In this document: positions 6,246 through 14,039 of the stretch, in pieces | Numbering within the stretch: position 1 is the first letter of the stretch | Layout: every line of letters begins with the position of its first letter | Origin: an uncultured Oscillospiraceae bacterium | GTDB taxonomy: Bacteria; Bacillota_A; Clostridia; Oscillospirales; Oscillospiraceae | Assembly (NCBI GenBank): GCA_944387745.1 | Contig: CALXGD010000106.1 | Coordinates: forward strand, 1 to 18,615 | Length of the DNA stretch: 18,615 bases | Reading direction: 5' to 3' | The notes under the pieces: model-generated | The model's input: only the letters and a program-made list of their open reading frames with translations | Told to the model about the DNA's origin: nothing | The model's database searches: none | Made by a program: the position numbers and the translations under genes

Positions 6246-8054
6246 ATGTCTCAACCGAAAAAAATTCCGGAGCGCAGCCAGATTCCTCCGGAGTTCACTT
6301 GGAACACCGCCGACCTGTACCCCACCGATCAGGCCTGGCAGAAGGACGTCGCCCGGCTCCAGTCCATGGTCCCCCAGCTGGCGGCCTACGCCGGCCGCCT
6401 CTCAGAGAGCGCGGACATTCTGTACCAGTACGTCACCCTGGAGCAGGAGGCCGGGGAGCTGCTGGTGAAGCTCATGGACTACGCCCAGCGAAAGAGCGAC
6501 GAGGACACCCGCGTCCCGGAGTACCAGGCCATGGTGGGCAAGATCACCAGCCAGTATGTGGCCCTCTCCCAGGCGGTTTCCTTCGAGATCCCCGAGATTA
6601 TCCGCATCCCGGCGGAGCTTTTGGAGCAATTTTATGCCGAAAAGCCGGAGCTGGCGCTGTACCGCCGGTATTTCTCCCTTATCCAGGACCGAAACGAGCA
6701 CACCCCGTCCGACGCGGAGGAAAAGCTGCTGGCCGGCGTGGGGGAACTGGCCCAGGCCCCGGACGACATCTTCTCCAAGCTGTCCGACGCGGACCTGACC
6801 TTCCCCGACGCGGTGGATTCCCAGGGAGAGCCACACCCCCTGTCCAACGGCTCCTACACCCTGCTTATGTCCAGCGAGGACCGCGCCCTGCGGAAATCCG
6901 CCTTCGAGAACCTGTATTCCGTCTACGGCGGGGTAAACAACACCCTGGCGTCCACCCTGTCCGCCCAGGTGAAGCAGCTGGAGTTCTTCGCCAAGGCCCG
7001 AAAGTACCCCAGCGCCCTGGCCGCCTCTCTGGCCTCCACCCGTGTGCCGGAGGCGGTGTACCGCAACCTGATTGCCACCGTCCGGGCCAACCTGGACAAG
7101 ATGCACCGGTATGTGCGCCTGCGGAAGAAGCTGCTGGGGGTGGACGAGCTGCACATGTACGACGTGTACGCCCCCATGGTGTCCGGGGTGGACGCCAAAA
7201 TCCCCTATGAGGAGGCCAAGGAGACTGTGTTCCAGGCCATGGCCCCCCTGGGCGCGGAGTACCAGGCCATTCTCCGGGAGGGGATGGAGCACCGGTGGAT
7301 CGACGTGTATGAAAACGTGGGCAAGCGCTCCGGGGGCTACATGTCCGGCTCTTTGGTCCACCCCTATATCCTGCTCAATTACCAGGACGACCTGGACAGT
7401 ATGTTCACCCTGGCCCACGAGCTGGGCCACGCGGTCCACTCCTACCGGTCCAACAAAACCCAGCCCTCCGTCTACCGGGACTATGTGATCTTTGTGGCGG
7501 AGGTGGCCTCCACCTGCAACGAGGCCCTGCTCATGGACCATCTGCTGAACAGCACGGTGGACAAGCGCCGCCGGGCCTGGCTCATCAACCACTTCCTGGA
7601 GCAGTTCAAGGGCACCCTGTACCGGCAGACCATGTTCGCCGAATTTGAGCTGCGTATGGGCGAGCTGTCCGCCCAGGGGGAGACGCTCACCGCCGACCTG
7701 CTCAGTCGGGAGTACAAAGCCTTGAACGAGGCTTACTTCGGCCCGGATATGGTCTCCGACGAGCAGATTGCCCTGGAGTGGTCCCGGATCCCCCACTTCT
7801 ACTACAACTACTATGTATTCCAGTACGCCACCGGCTACTCCGCCGCCATCGCCCTGTCCCGGCGCATTCTCAGCGAAGGGGAACCGGCGGTGAGGGACTA
7901 TTTGAACTTCCTGTCCGGCGGGTGCAGCCAGGACCCCATCGACCTGTTGAAAGGGGCCGGGGTGGACATGACCTCCCCGGAACCCGTCCAGGCGGCGCTG
8001 GACCTGTTCAACTCCCTGCTGGACGAGATGGAGACTCTGGCTCCAGAACTATAA
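6246..8054 (+). CDS. pepF: Oligoendopeptidase F
   Basis: The 602-residue enzyme is a cytoplasmic M3-family zinc metallopeptidase that trims oligopeptides of about 7-17 residues. The N-terminal helical region (SQIPPEFTWNTADLYPTDQAWQKD) is typical of PepF. The zinc site is HELGH at residues 391-395 (in TLAHELGHAVHS), with the third ligand in the following VAEVASTCNEALL helix. The C-terminal part has PHFYYNYYVFQYATGYSAA, the conserved Tyr-rich substrate-binding segment of the family. The length is exactly that of the family. Start: ATG behind AAGGAGG. Own promoter upstream and terminator downstream indicate a single-gene transcript. It would complete the breakdown of peptides brought in by transporters such as the one at the window end. 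Confidence 0.96.
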   Translation: MSQPKKIPERSQIPPEFTWNTADLYPTDQAWQKDVARLQSMVPQLAAYAGRLSESADILYQYVTLEQEAGELLVKLMDYAQRKSDEDTRVPEYQAMVGKITSQYVALSQAVSFEIPEIIRIPAELLEQFYAEKPELALYRRYFSLIQDRNEHTPSDAEEKLLAGVGELAQAPDDIFSKLSDADLTFPDAVDSQGEPHPLSNGSYTLLMSSEDRALRKSAFENLYSVYGGVNNTLASTLSAQVKQLEFFAKARKYPSALAASLASTRVPEAVYRNLIATVRANLDKMHRYVRLRKKLLGVDELHMYDVYAPMVSGVDAKIPYEEAKETVFQAMAPLGAEYQAILREGMEHRWIDVYENVGKRSGGYMSGSLVHPYILLNYQDDLDSMFTLAHELGHAVHSYRSNKTQPSVYRDYVIFVAEVASTCNEALLMDHLLNSTVDKRRRAWLINHFLEQFKGTLYRQTMFAEFELRMGELSAQGETLTADLLSREYKALNEAYFGPDMVSDEQIALEWSRIPHFYYNYYVFQYATGYSAAIALSRRILSEGEPAVRDYLNFLSGGCSQDPIDLLKGAGVDMTSPEPVQAALDLFNSLLDEMETLAPEL

Positions 8055-8095
8055 TCTCCAGTGCGCTCCCCGCTCTAAATGCTCCAGCGCTTCAT

Positions 8096-8136
8096 GCTTC
8101 AGGCAGAGAAGGATGTCTCTCCGCCTGAAGCTTTTT
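8096..8136. terminator. Terminator of pepF, shared with the convergent glycosyltransferase gene
   Basis: GCTTCAGGC (8096-8104) and GCCTGAAGC (8123-8131) pair perfectly, with an inner AGAGA/TCTCT helix, followed on + by TTTTT. The T-run overlaps the stop codon of the minus-strand gene, so the two converging genes end on the same structure. Confidence 0.75.
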
Positions 8137-9229
8137 ATTGCCCCTCTGCCCCCTCAACCATGCGCTCCAGCAGCTGCACATTGCTCTCCAGCCTTTCATC
8201 ATGTGGAGAGAGCGCATAGGCGCGCCTCGCCTCCTCCAGCGCCGAAAATCGGCGGTCTGTGTGGTAAAAGGCCTGGCAGCGCAGGTCGTGAGGGAGACTG
8301 CCCCAGGCGTCCGGCTCGCAGAGGTAGGTCCTGGGGCGCTCTGTCAGTGCCAGGGCCTGGCCAGTGCAGAACAGCACTCCGTCCCACTCCTGTCTCCCAT
8401 AGAGGAAGTGAGCCAGCTCCACCCACGGCTCCCTCAAATACGGAGCCTCTGCAGCCGCCCGGAGATACCAGCTTTGTGCCTGCCCCCCCTCTCCCTTTCG
8501 GAGGTATGCCCGGGCAATATACCGCATGGAGGCGGCCCGCTCATCCCGCCAAACGGCTTTGGGCAGGGAGAGATGCGTCTCCAGCGCGCGGATACAGTCG
8601 TCCCACCGGCCGTGATACAGATATTCCCGCCCTAAGTAGTGCCAGTTCCGGTCATCCTCCGGAGCCTCCCGCACAGACAGCTCCAGCAGGGGGAGATACT
8701 GCCCCCTAGATTTTTGGGGATCTGGGTGGTGGTCCAGCTGTACGCCCTCCGCCGTCACCACAGCTCCGGCTGTGCCGGGCCCCGTCCAGGCCAGCACCTC
8801 ATGGACCGGATGGACCCAGCGGTAACCCCTGCGGGCATGGATTTTTTCAGGCCAAAACACAACACCCTCCGAACCGTCCCCCTGAAAGCTCCAAGTGTAG
8901 CGATACCGGGCCTGTCCTGCGCCTGGGATCCAGGCCCGCTCTAAAGCCGCACGCCAGCCGGGGTGAAATACCTCGTCCAGATCGGTACACACACAGATAT
9001 CTGCATCCTCCGGGACCAGCTCCAAGGATCGATTCCTAGCGGTGTCAAACCGCCAGGGACTGATTGTCTCCTCCCACACCTGTGCTCCCCGCCCCCGCAG
9101 CTTCTCTTGCGTCCCGTCGGTGGAGCCGGTATCCAGGACCACTATCTGGTCCGCCTCCCCCATGGAGTCCATCCACCGGTCCACAAAGGAAGCTTCATTT
9201 TTGCAGATGGCATAGACCACAATATTCAT
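8135..9229 (-). CDS. Family 2 glycosyltransferase with C-terminal helical repeats
   Basis: The 364-residue protein begins with a GT-A fold of glycosyltransferase family 2: YAICKNEASFVDRWMDS (6-22), VVLDTGSTDGT (30-40), RNRSLE (65-70) and the metal/nucleotide DLD motif in CTDLDEVFHP (83-85). Residues about 190-360 form TPR-like helix pairs (NWHYLGREYLYHGRWDDCIRALE; MRYIARAYLRKGEGGQAQSWYLRAA; PWVELAHFLYGRQEWDGVLFCTGQAL), the layout of GT2 enzymes that modify proteins or surface glycans. The start used is the ATG at 9227-9229 with AGGAGG five bases away; a longer frame to 9295 overlaps the previous gene and has no good site. It lies 62 bases after the collagen-like gene and is very likely co-transcribed. 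The best guess is glycosylation of the threonines in the collagen repeats. Confidence 0.88.
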   Translation of the reverse strand: MNIVVYAICKNEASFVDRWMDSMGEADQIVVLDTGSTDGTQEKLRGRGAQVWEETISPWRFDTARNRSLELVPEDADICVCTDLDEVFHPGWRAALERAWIPGAGQARYRYTWSFQGDGSEGVVFWPEKIHARRGYRWVHPVHEVLAWTGPGTAGAVVTAEGVQLDHHPDPQKSRGQYLPLLELSVREAPEDDRNWHYLGREYLYHGRWDDCIRALETHLSLPKAVWRDERAASMRYIARAYLRKGEGGQAQSWYLRAAAEAPYLREPWVELAHFLYGRQEWDGVLFCTGQALALTERPRTYLCEPDAWGSLPHDLRCQAFYHTDRRFSALEEARRAYALSPHDERLESNVQLLERMVEGAEGQ

Positions 9230-9244
9230 ACTGACCTCCTGATT

Positions 9245-9277
9245 GCAGGGGGCGGGACGGCATATCCCGCCCCCTGC
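9245..9277 (-). other. Intercistronic hairpin between collagen-like and glycosyltransferase genes
   Basis: Two 13-base arms, GCAGGGGGCGGGA and its exact complement, face each other over a seven-base loop. On the minus strand the hairpin ends five bases before the AGGAGG site of the glycosyltransferase and has no T-run after it. It would protect the upstream collagen mRNA, dampen read-through, or mask the ribosome binding site. Confidence 0.7.
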
Positions 9278-9291
9278 GGCTTCTGTTTTGA

Positions 9292-10284
9292 TCATGTGGT
9301 GGGCACGTCGCCCAGCCGAGTCACATTTAAAGACATGGAGTTAGCCAGATAGCTACCTCCTTCTCCCACCACCTGGAGAGTTGTGGGAACAGTTGTAATT
9401 GGCAGGCGAACCGTGAAGGATTGAGGAATCGCCTGCGTAGCGTCTTGAAACTGGCCGGGGATGGATGCCCCAGGGACAATTGCCCCATTTTGCTCCAGAG
9501 AGGTGACAATGGTCACAGGGAAGGTCTCTGTGGGGGCAGCAGACACCACACCGTGATAATCTATCTGATACAGGCCCGGCTGATTCACCGTAAAGTCTCC
9601 GCTTCCAGCGGTATGAGACACCGCAGTTCCATAGCTCAAATAATTCCGGTCAAATACCATGGGGAACCCCGAGGCGGCGGACTGTGTGGGGTTGGAATAA
9701 GCCGCTACCAAATCGGATGGGCTCGCTGTCCCTGACGGGCCTGTGGGGCCAGTAGGACCGGTTGGGCCCGCGGGGCCTATGGGACCCGTGGGGCCGGTCG
9801 CCCCGGCTGGGCCGGCGGGCCCGGTGGGACCTGCCTCACCCTGGACTCCCGCGGGGCCCGTAGGGCCGGTGGGACCGGTCGCTCCGGCTGGGCCGGCGGG
9901 CCCGGTGGGACCTGCCTCACCCTGGACTCCTGCGGCTCCCGTGGGGCCGGTGGGACCGGTCGCTCCGTCTGGCCCCGGGATTCCCTGAGGCCCTGTAGGG
10001 CCCACCGCCCCATCCGGCCCTGGGTTTCCCTGAGGTCCGGTGGGACCAGTTGGACCGGGCAGTCCGGCAAATCCCTGAGGCCCCTGTACTCCCTGGGGAC
10101 CAGTTGGCCCGGTGGGACCCATCGATCCCTGGGGGCCTGTAGGTCCTGTGGGTCCGCCGGATGGCGGGCAGGGAGGCGGGCACGGCGGCGGACAACAGCA
10201 CTCCGCCGGGCGGCAGGAGGTCAGATAGGCAACCACCTCGCCCCCCGGCCTCCGTCCCCGATCAGATGGAAGGTAATGATTCAT
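9292..10284 (-). CDS. Collagen-like surface protein with BclA/C1q-like C-terminal domain
   Basis: The 330-residue protein has three parts. Residues 1-43 hold a Cys/Pro cluster ([21 protein letters not shown]). Residues 44-185 are 47 unbroken Gly-X-Y triplets, mostly GPT, GPQ and GPA, able to form a collagen triple helix. Residues 186-330 are a beta-rich domain ([58 protein letters not shown]) like the trimerising C1q/BclA head of exosporium filaments. No classical signal peptide is seen, as for spore-coat/exosporium proteins assembled from the mother cell. Threonine in the Y position is the known O-glycosylation site in BclA. Start: ATG with AAGGAG 11 bases upstream. It lies before a glycosyltransferase gene. 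A spore-surface role is inferred; a cell-surface role is the alternative. Confidence 0.9.
   Translation of the reverse strand: MNHYLPSDRGRRPGGEVVAYLTSCRPAECCCPPPCPPPCPPSGGPTGPTGPQGSMGPTGPTGPQGVQGPQGFAGLPGPTGPTGPQGNPGPDGAVGPTGPQGIPGPDGATGPTGPTGAAGVQGEAGPTGPAGPAGATGPTGPTGPAGVQGEAGPTGPAGPAGATGPTGPIGPAGPTGPTGPTGPSGTASPSDLVAAYSNPTQSAASGFPMVFDRNYLSYGTAVSHTAGSGDFTVNQPGLYQIDYHGVVSAAPTETFPVTIVTSLEQNGAIVPGASIPGQFQDATQAIPQSFTVRLPITTVPTTLQVVGEGGSYLANSMSLNVTRLGDVPTT
9803..9930 (-). repeat. 81-base tandem duplication in the collagen region
   Basis: The block at 9803-9849 recurs 81 bases further on at 9884-9930 with near identity. In protein this is a 27-residue unit ([18 protein letters not shown] and on) at residues 118-144 and 145-171, the two copies differing at the end (GPTGP against GPIGP). 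It marks recent expansion of the triple-helix length by recombination or slippage. Confidence 0.85.
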
Positions 10285-10320
10285 GGCAGGATACGCTCCT
10301 TCTCCTTCGGATCAGTTTAT

Positions 10321-10333
10321 GTGGCACTGCCAC
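10321..10333. repeat. Palindrome between divergent genes
   Basis: GTGGCA-C-TGCCAC is a perfect 6+1+6 inverted repeat in the 157-base spacer between the collagen-like and alcohol dehydrogenase genes. It falls in the presumed leader of the collagen-like gene. It could be an operator or a small hairpin. Confidence 0.35.
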
Positions 10334-10336
10334 ACC

Positions 10337-10348
10337 CCATTCTATGCG
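10337..10348 (-). promoter_or_regulatory. Possible sporulation-type -10 motif of the collagen-like gene
   Basis: On the minus strand CGCATAGAATGG contains CATAGAAT (10339-10346), seven of eight bases of the sigma-E -10 (CATACAAT). No TTGACA-like -35 lies at 16-18 bases. A loose GCCATTT lies 12 bases upstream where a sigma-E -35 would be. The -10 is about 54 bases before the start codon. Weak on its own, but it fits a mother-cell gene, and the same 12-mer is at 3303-3314. Confidence 0.35.
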
Positions 10349-10374
10349 CAGAACAGGAAAATGGCCCCTGCCAC

Positions 10375-10403
10375 TTGCCACCAAAGCCAGGTTGTGGTAA
10401 AGT
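10375..10403 (+). promoter_or_regulatory. Promoter of the alcohol dehydrogenase gene
   Basis: TTGCCA (10375-10380) and TAAAGT (10398-10403) are 17 bases apart, with a start near 10410 and a leader of about 30 nt. Confidence 0.5.
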
Positions 10404-10441
10404 TTGATTATTAAAATCTGTTTCCTTGAGGAGGTTTTCCC

Positions 10442-11629
10442 ATGTATGCCTTTGAATTTTATGAGCCCACTGCAATCACCTTTGGTCCCGGCACAGAGGA
10501 GCAGGCCGGCGAAAAGGCCGCCCAGCTTGGAGCCCACCGCGTCCTTGTGGTCTACGGAGGACAAAGCGCCAGACGCAGCGGCCTGCTGGACCGAGTGCTG
10601 GCCTCCCTGTCCAAGGCAGGTCTGACTTACGATACCTTCGGCGGCATCCACCCCAATCCCCGCCTGTTTCAGGCCCGTGAGGGCGTACAGAAGGCGCTCC
10701 AGCTAGGTGCAGATCTGATTTTGGCTGTCGGCGGCGGCAGCGTGATTGACGCCTCAAAGGCAATCGCTTTGGGCGCGGCTAACCCAGAGTGCGACCTGTG
10801 GGACTTCTGGCTGCGAAAGCTGCCTGTCACACGCACTCTGCCCGTGGGCGCCATTTTGACCATCTCAGCTGCCGGAAGCGAAACCAGCGACTCTGCTGTC
10901 CTCACCCGGGACGACACCTTGGTAAAACGTGGGCTCTCCTCCGACCTCATCCGCCCCAAGTTTGCTATTATGGACCCGGAGCTCACCTACACCCTGCCCA
11001 CCTACCAGGTCACCTGCGGCGTGGTGGACATTATGATGCACACGCTGGACCGGTACTTCACCTCCGTCACCGGCAATCTGCTCACCGACGAGATCGCAGA
11101 GGGCCTGCTCCGCACGGTGATTGCCTGCGGCAGACGGGCCTACGCCGACTCCCACGACGCCCAGGCCATGAGTGAGCTCATGTGGGCGGGCAGTCTGTCC
11201 CACAACAATCTCACCGGACTGGGAGCCCCTAAGGATTTTGCCACCCATCAGCTGGGCCATGAGCTCAGCGCTCGGTTTGATTATGCCCACGGAGCTACCC
11301 TCTCCACTATGTGGGGCAGCTGGGCGGAGTACTGCCTTCCCACCAACCCGGCCCGTTTTGTCCAGTACGGCGTGCGGGTGTGGGGGCTGGACCCCGCTGG
11401 AAAATCCGAAGAGGAGCTGGCGCGGGAGGCCATTGCCTGTACGGTGGACTACTTCCGCTCCCTGGACATGCCCACCTGCTTCTCAGAGCTGGGCTGCGGC
11501 ATCCAGTCTGAGGCCGAGCTGGAAGAGCTGGCCCGCCGGTGCACCTTCTATGGCCAGCGGACCATCGGCGCCTTCCGAGTGCTGGAGTACGAGGATATTC
11601 TGGCCATTTACCGGCTGGCCAACCGCTGA
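10442..11629 (+). CDS. Iron-containing alcohol dehydrogenase (butanol dehydrogenase/YqhD type)
   Basis: The 395-residue cytoplasmic enzyme is of the group III Fe-dependent alcohol dehydrogenase family and interconverts aldehydes and alcohols with NAD(P)H. The nucleotide-binding GGGSVIDASK is at 97-106. Metal ligands fall at D196 and H200 (VVDIMMHTLDRY), H269 and H283 (ATHQLGHELSARFDYAHG), with the family's usual spacing, including the 14 residues between the two last histidines. It follows the BDH/YqhD branch (AHRVLVVYGG, FGGIHPNPR, SELMWAGSLSHN). Start: ATG behind GAGGAGG, own promoter. It is followed by glycerol kinase 216 bases on. Its natural substrate (butyraldehyde, other aldehydes) cannot be told. 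Confidence 0.93.
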   Translation: MYAFEFYEPTAITFGPGTEEQAGEKAAQLGAHRVLVVYGGQSARRSGLLDRVLASLSKAGLTYDTFGGIHPNPRLFQAREGVQKALQLGADLILAVGGGSVIDASKAIALGAANPECDLWDFWLRKLPVTRTLPVGAILTISAAGSETSDSAVLTRDDTLVKRGLSSDLIRPKFAIMDPELTYTLPTYQVTCGVVDIMMHTLDRYFTSVTGNLLTDEIAEGLLRTVIACGRRAYADSHDAQAMSELMWAGSLSHNNLTGLGAPKDFATHQLGHELSARFDYAHGATLSTMWGSWAEYCLPTNPARFVQYGVRVWGLDPAGKSEEELAREAIACTVDYFRSLDMPTCFSELGCGIQSEAELEELARRCTFYGQRTIGAFRVLEYEDILAIYRLANR

Positions 11630-11644
11630 TTTTTCTTTTATAAG
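11616..11644 (+). promoter_or_regulatory. Possible promoter of glpK
   Basis: TGGCCA (11616-11621) and TATAAG (11639-11644) are 17 bases apart. The -35 lies in the end of the dehydrogenase gene. It would give a leader of nearly 200 nt before glpK, containing the hairpins at 11675-11704 and 11727-11773. Confidence 0.35.
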
Positions 11645-11674
11645 CTGCGGAGATTTTGCTGCCTGTGGACGTTG

Positions 11675-11704
11675 AGCGGCTCTGCCCGCTGCGTCAAAGC
11701 CGCT
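11675..11704 (+). other. Leader hairpin 1 upstream of glpK
   Basis: AGCGGCT (11675-11681) and AGCCGCT (11698-11704) are exact inverted repeats with a 16-base loop. They precede a second, larger hairpin and may be part of a structured leader or a dehydrogenase 3' end. Confidence 0.4.
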
Positions 11705-11726
11705 AAAACACCGCCGGAATTTGCCG

Positions 11727-11773
11727 TGCCATCGCTCCCGCTGTGAAATCTGCCACACGGAAGAGCAATGGCA
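11727..11773 (+). other. Leader hairpin 2 upstream of glpK
   Basis: TGCCATCGCTC (11727-11737) pairs with GAGCAATGGCA (11763-11773) with one mismatch. Inside, CCG-C-TGTG pairs with CACACGG around an eight-base loop. This is one long imperfect hairpin, 72 bases before the glpK start. No T-run follows. It may be a regulatory leader or a small repeat. Confidence 0.5.
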
Positions 11774-11845
11774 GAGCAGCTATCCCGCTTTTGTCCCTCC
11801 CCGCGTTTTCTACCATCATCGAAACAAGAAAGGCAGGTGCCGCCC

Positions 11846-13342
11846 ATGAAACAATACATAGCCGCCTTGGATCAGGGGACCACCAGCAGCCGATGCATCC
11901 TCTTCGACCGGGAACAGAACATTATCGGCTCTGCCGAGCGGGAACTGACCCAGATCTACCCAAATCCCGGCTGGGTAGAGCAGGACCCCATGGAGAGCTG
12001 GTCCACCCAATACTCCGTCCTTACGGAGGTATTGGCTCAGACCGGAGCCACCCCTGAGGAGCTGGCCGCCATCGGCATTACCAATCAGCGGGAAACCACC
12101 ATCGTCTGGGACAAACATACTGGCCGGCCTATCTGCAACGCCATTGTATGGCAGTGCCGCCGCACCGCTTCCCTGTGCGAGGAGTTGAGGCGGGATCAGG
12201 CCTTCACCTCCTATGTGAAGGACCGCACGGGGCTGCTCATTGACGCCTACTTCTCCGCCACTAAGCTGCAATGGATTTTGGACCATGTGGAGGGGGCGCG
12301 GGAGCGGGCTGCGGCGGGAGAGCTGCTCTTCGGCACTGTGGACTCCTGGCTTGTCTGGAAGCTCACCGGCGGAGCTGTCCACATCACCGACTGCACCAAC
12401 GCCAGCCGCACCATGCTCTTTGACATCCAGCGCCTATGTTGGGATGAGGAGATCTGCCGCCGGCTGGGCATCCCTATGGAGATGCTGCCCGAGGTGGCGG
12501 ACTCCAGCCAAGTGTACGGAACGGCAAACATTTTGGGGGTCCATGTCCCCATTGCAGGGATGGCCGGCGATCAGCAGGCCGCCCTCTTCGGCCAGACCTG
12601 CTTTGCCCCCGGCGAGGCCAAAAACACCTACGGCACCGGCTGCTTTCTGCTGATGAACACTGGCGAGCAGCTGATCCGCAGTGAAAACGGCCTGCTAACC
12701 ACCATCGCCGTTGGGCTGGATAGTAAAATACAGTATGCCCTGGAGGGCTCCGTCTTTGTGGGCGGAGCGGTCATTCAGTGGCTTCGGGATGAGCTTCGCT
12801 TGATTGGGGAGGCCCGGGACGCGGAATATTACGCCTCCAAGGTTCCGGATACAGGCGGAGTATACCTGGTCCCTGCCTTCACCGGCCTGGGGGCCCCCTA
12901 TTGGGATATGTACGCCCGTGGCGCCCTGGTGGGTATCACCCGCGGCACCGGCCGGGATCACATCATCCGCGCCGCCCAGGAGTCTATCGCCTATCAGGTC
13001 TGGGACCTCACCCGCGCCATGGAGAAGGATACCGGAATTCCCATCACTCAGCTCAACGCCGACGGAGGTGCCAGCCGGGACAGTTTTCTCCTGCAGTTCC
13101 AGGCGGACATCCTCAACAAGCCGGTCTGCCGCCCCAAGATCCGTGAGACCACTGCGCTTGGAGCCGCCTACCTGTCCGGTCTGGCGGTGGGATTCTGGAG
13201 CGGCTGTGACGAGCTGAGGGCGCTGCGTCAAACCGACAGGCTCTACACCCCCGACATGGATGCGGACAAGCGCAATCGCCTGCTGAGTGGCTGGCACCGG
13301 GCGGTGGACCGCTCTCTTCACTGGGCTCAGCCGGAGGATTAA
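11846..13342 (+). CDS. glpK: Glycerol kinase
   Basis: The 498-residue FGGY-family kinase phosphorylates glycerol to glycerol-3-phosphate with ATP in the cytoplasm. Motifs: [16 protein letters not shown] (6-21, phosphate 1), [13 protein letters not shown] (77-89), WQCRRT (102-107), [14 protein letters not shown] (163-176), [11 protein letters not shown] (184-194), [14 protein letters not shown] (237-250), [15 protein letters not shown] (260-274) and [13 protein letters not shown] further on. Start: ATG at 11846 after AAGGCAGGT (a modest site); an in-frame ATG at 11768 gives 26 residues foreign to the family. The loop that in lactic-acid-bacterial enzymes carries the HPr-phosphorylated histidine (sequence YHF) is shortened here ([13 protein letters not shown], 223-235) and lacks it, so PTS activation is unlikely. 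No glpF or glpD is next to it; an alcohol dehydrogenase is upstream. Confidence 0.96.
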   Translation: MKQYIAALDQGTTSSRCILFDREQNIIGSAERELTQIYPNPGWVEQDPMESWSTQYSVLTEVLAQTGATPEELAAIGITNQRETTIVWDKHTGRPICNAIVWQCRRTASLCEELRRDQAFTSYVKDRTGLLIDAYFSATKLQWILDHVEGARERAAAGELLFGTVDSWLVWKLTGGAVHITDCTNASRTMLFDIQRLCWDEEICRRLGIPMEMLPEVADSSQVYGTANILGVHVPIAGMAGDQQAALFGQTCFAPGEAKNTYGTGCFLLMNTGEQLIRSENGLLTTIAVGLDSKIQYALEGSVFVGGAVIQWLRDELRLIGEARDAEYYASKVPDTGGVYLVPAFTGLGAPYWDMYARGALVGITRGTGRDHIIRAAQESIAYQVWDLTRAMEKDTGIPITQLNADGGASRDSFLLQFQADILNKPVCRPKIRETTALGAAYLSGLAVGFWSGCDELRALRQTDRLYTPDMDADKRNRLLSGWHRAVDRSLHWAQPED

Positions 13343-13493
13343 CGGCCTTTGCTTTGCACCGAAGAGGAAACAAATTCTTCTCCTCACCCTCACTCTTTTA
13401 TTTTCTGTTCCAGGCACGGGAGCCGGAAAGCGGGATTTTTGTCCTGGAAACAGCAACTGAAATTGGAAAGTCAGGAAAGGGGCACAAACTGGA

Positions 13494-13940
13494 ATGGAGT
13501 ACTTTCATGTCTGTCAAGAGATTTGGAACCGCTGGGTCCCGCAGCGCGGGCCCTCCCAGGTGCTTCAAGGGGAGCTGCTGCGTCAGATCGAGCAGCTGCG
13601 CCATGAGGCGCAGGCCAATCAAAACCGGAATTGGAACGACAATCTGCTCTCCTACTGCGACTTTCTTCGCTCCACACTTCGGGAGGCTCAGTGCCTTACT
13701 CAGGAGGAGCGCGACGGTGTAAACTCCGCTCTGGTGCGCCTGCGCTCCTGCGGCGAGGTAGCCTACCGCTACTACCGGGGGGAGATCTCTCCCCAGGAGC
13801 TGCAGGAGGACTACAACGGCGAAGTGGCCTATCAGGACAATGACCTGTATGACCGGGTGTGCGACGCCATCGCAATTTTTTATCAGGCCAATCCAGAGCC
13901 CATCCCCTATACCCGCCGAAAGCCCTCCAGCCGAAATTAA
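13494..13940 (+). CDS. Hypothetical helical protein
   Basis: The 148-residue protein is not recognised. It starts at an ATG after GGAAAGGGG about 11 bases upstream. The frame is codon-biased like its neighbours. It has long charged helices (VLQGELLRQIEQLRHEAQAN about 23-42; NLLSYCDFLRSTLREAQCLTQEERDGVNSALVRLRSCGEVAYRYYRG about 50-96; ELQEDYNGEVAYQDNDLYDRVCDAIAIFYQANPE about 101-134) and an Arg/Lys/Ser-rich tail. It has no signal peptide, no membrane span and no catalytic motif. It lies 151 bases after glpK and 99 before the next small gene, with which it may share a transcript. Confidence 0.65.
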   Translation: MEYFHVCQEIWNRWVPQRGPSQVLQGELLRQIEQLRHEAQANQNRNWNDNLLSYCDFLRSTLREAQCLTQEERDGVNSALVRLRSCGEVAYRYYRGEISPQELQEDYNGEVAYQDNDLYDRVCDAIAIFYQANPEPIPYTRRKPSSRN

Positions 13941-13963
13941 CTTTCTCCCGATTTCTCTCCGTG

Positions 13964-13989
13964 CCGCCCTCTCTCCCCTTGAAGGGCGG
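13964..13989 (+). other. Hairpin between the two small genes
   Basis: CCGCCCT (13964-13970) and AGGGCGG (13983-13989) are exact inverted repeats over a 12-base loop. A T-rich tract (ATTTTATTTTTC) comes some 20 bases later. It may reduce read-through into the next gene rather than end transcription. Confidence 0.3.
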
Positions 13990-14039
13990 AAGCACCCCCA
14001 AATTAGAATTTTATTTTTCATAAAAAGGAGCATCAGCCT

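Noticed and set aside
6402..7796. Long open frame (464 codons) on the minus strand inside pepF
   Set aside because: It is fully antisense to a gene with intact HELGH and full family length. Its His/Gly/Gln-rich product is typical of the reverse reading of GC-rich codons, and it has no ribosome binding site.
9743..9988. Plus-strand frame reading as Gly-Pro-Val/Gly-Pro-Ala repeats
   Set aside because: GGN-CCN codon pairs read as Gly-Pro on both strands, so the reverse of a collagen gene also looks collagen-like. Only the minus strand has a ribosome binding site, an N-terminal region and a folded C-terminal domain.
13355..13400. Possible glpK terminator (GAGGA...TCCTC hairpin followed by a T-rich tract)
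   Set aside because: The stem is only five base pairs and the T-rich stretch is interrupted and too far away to call.
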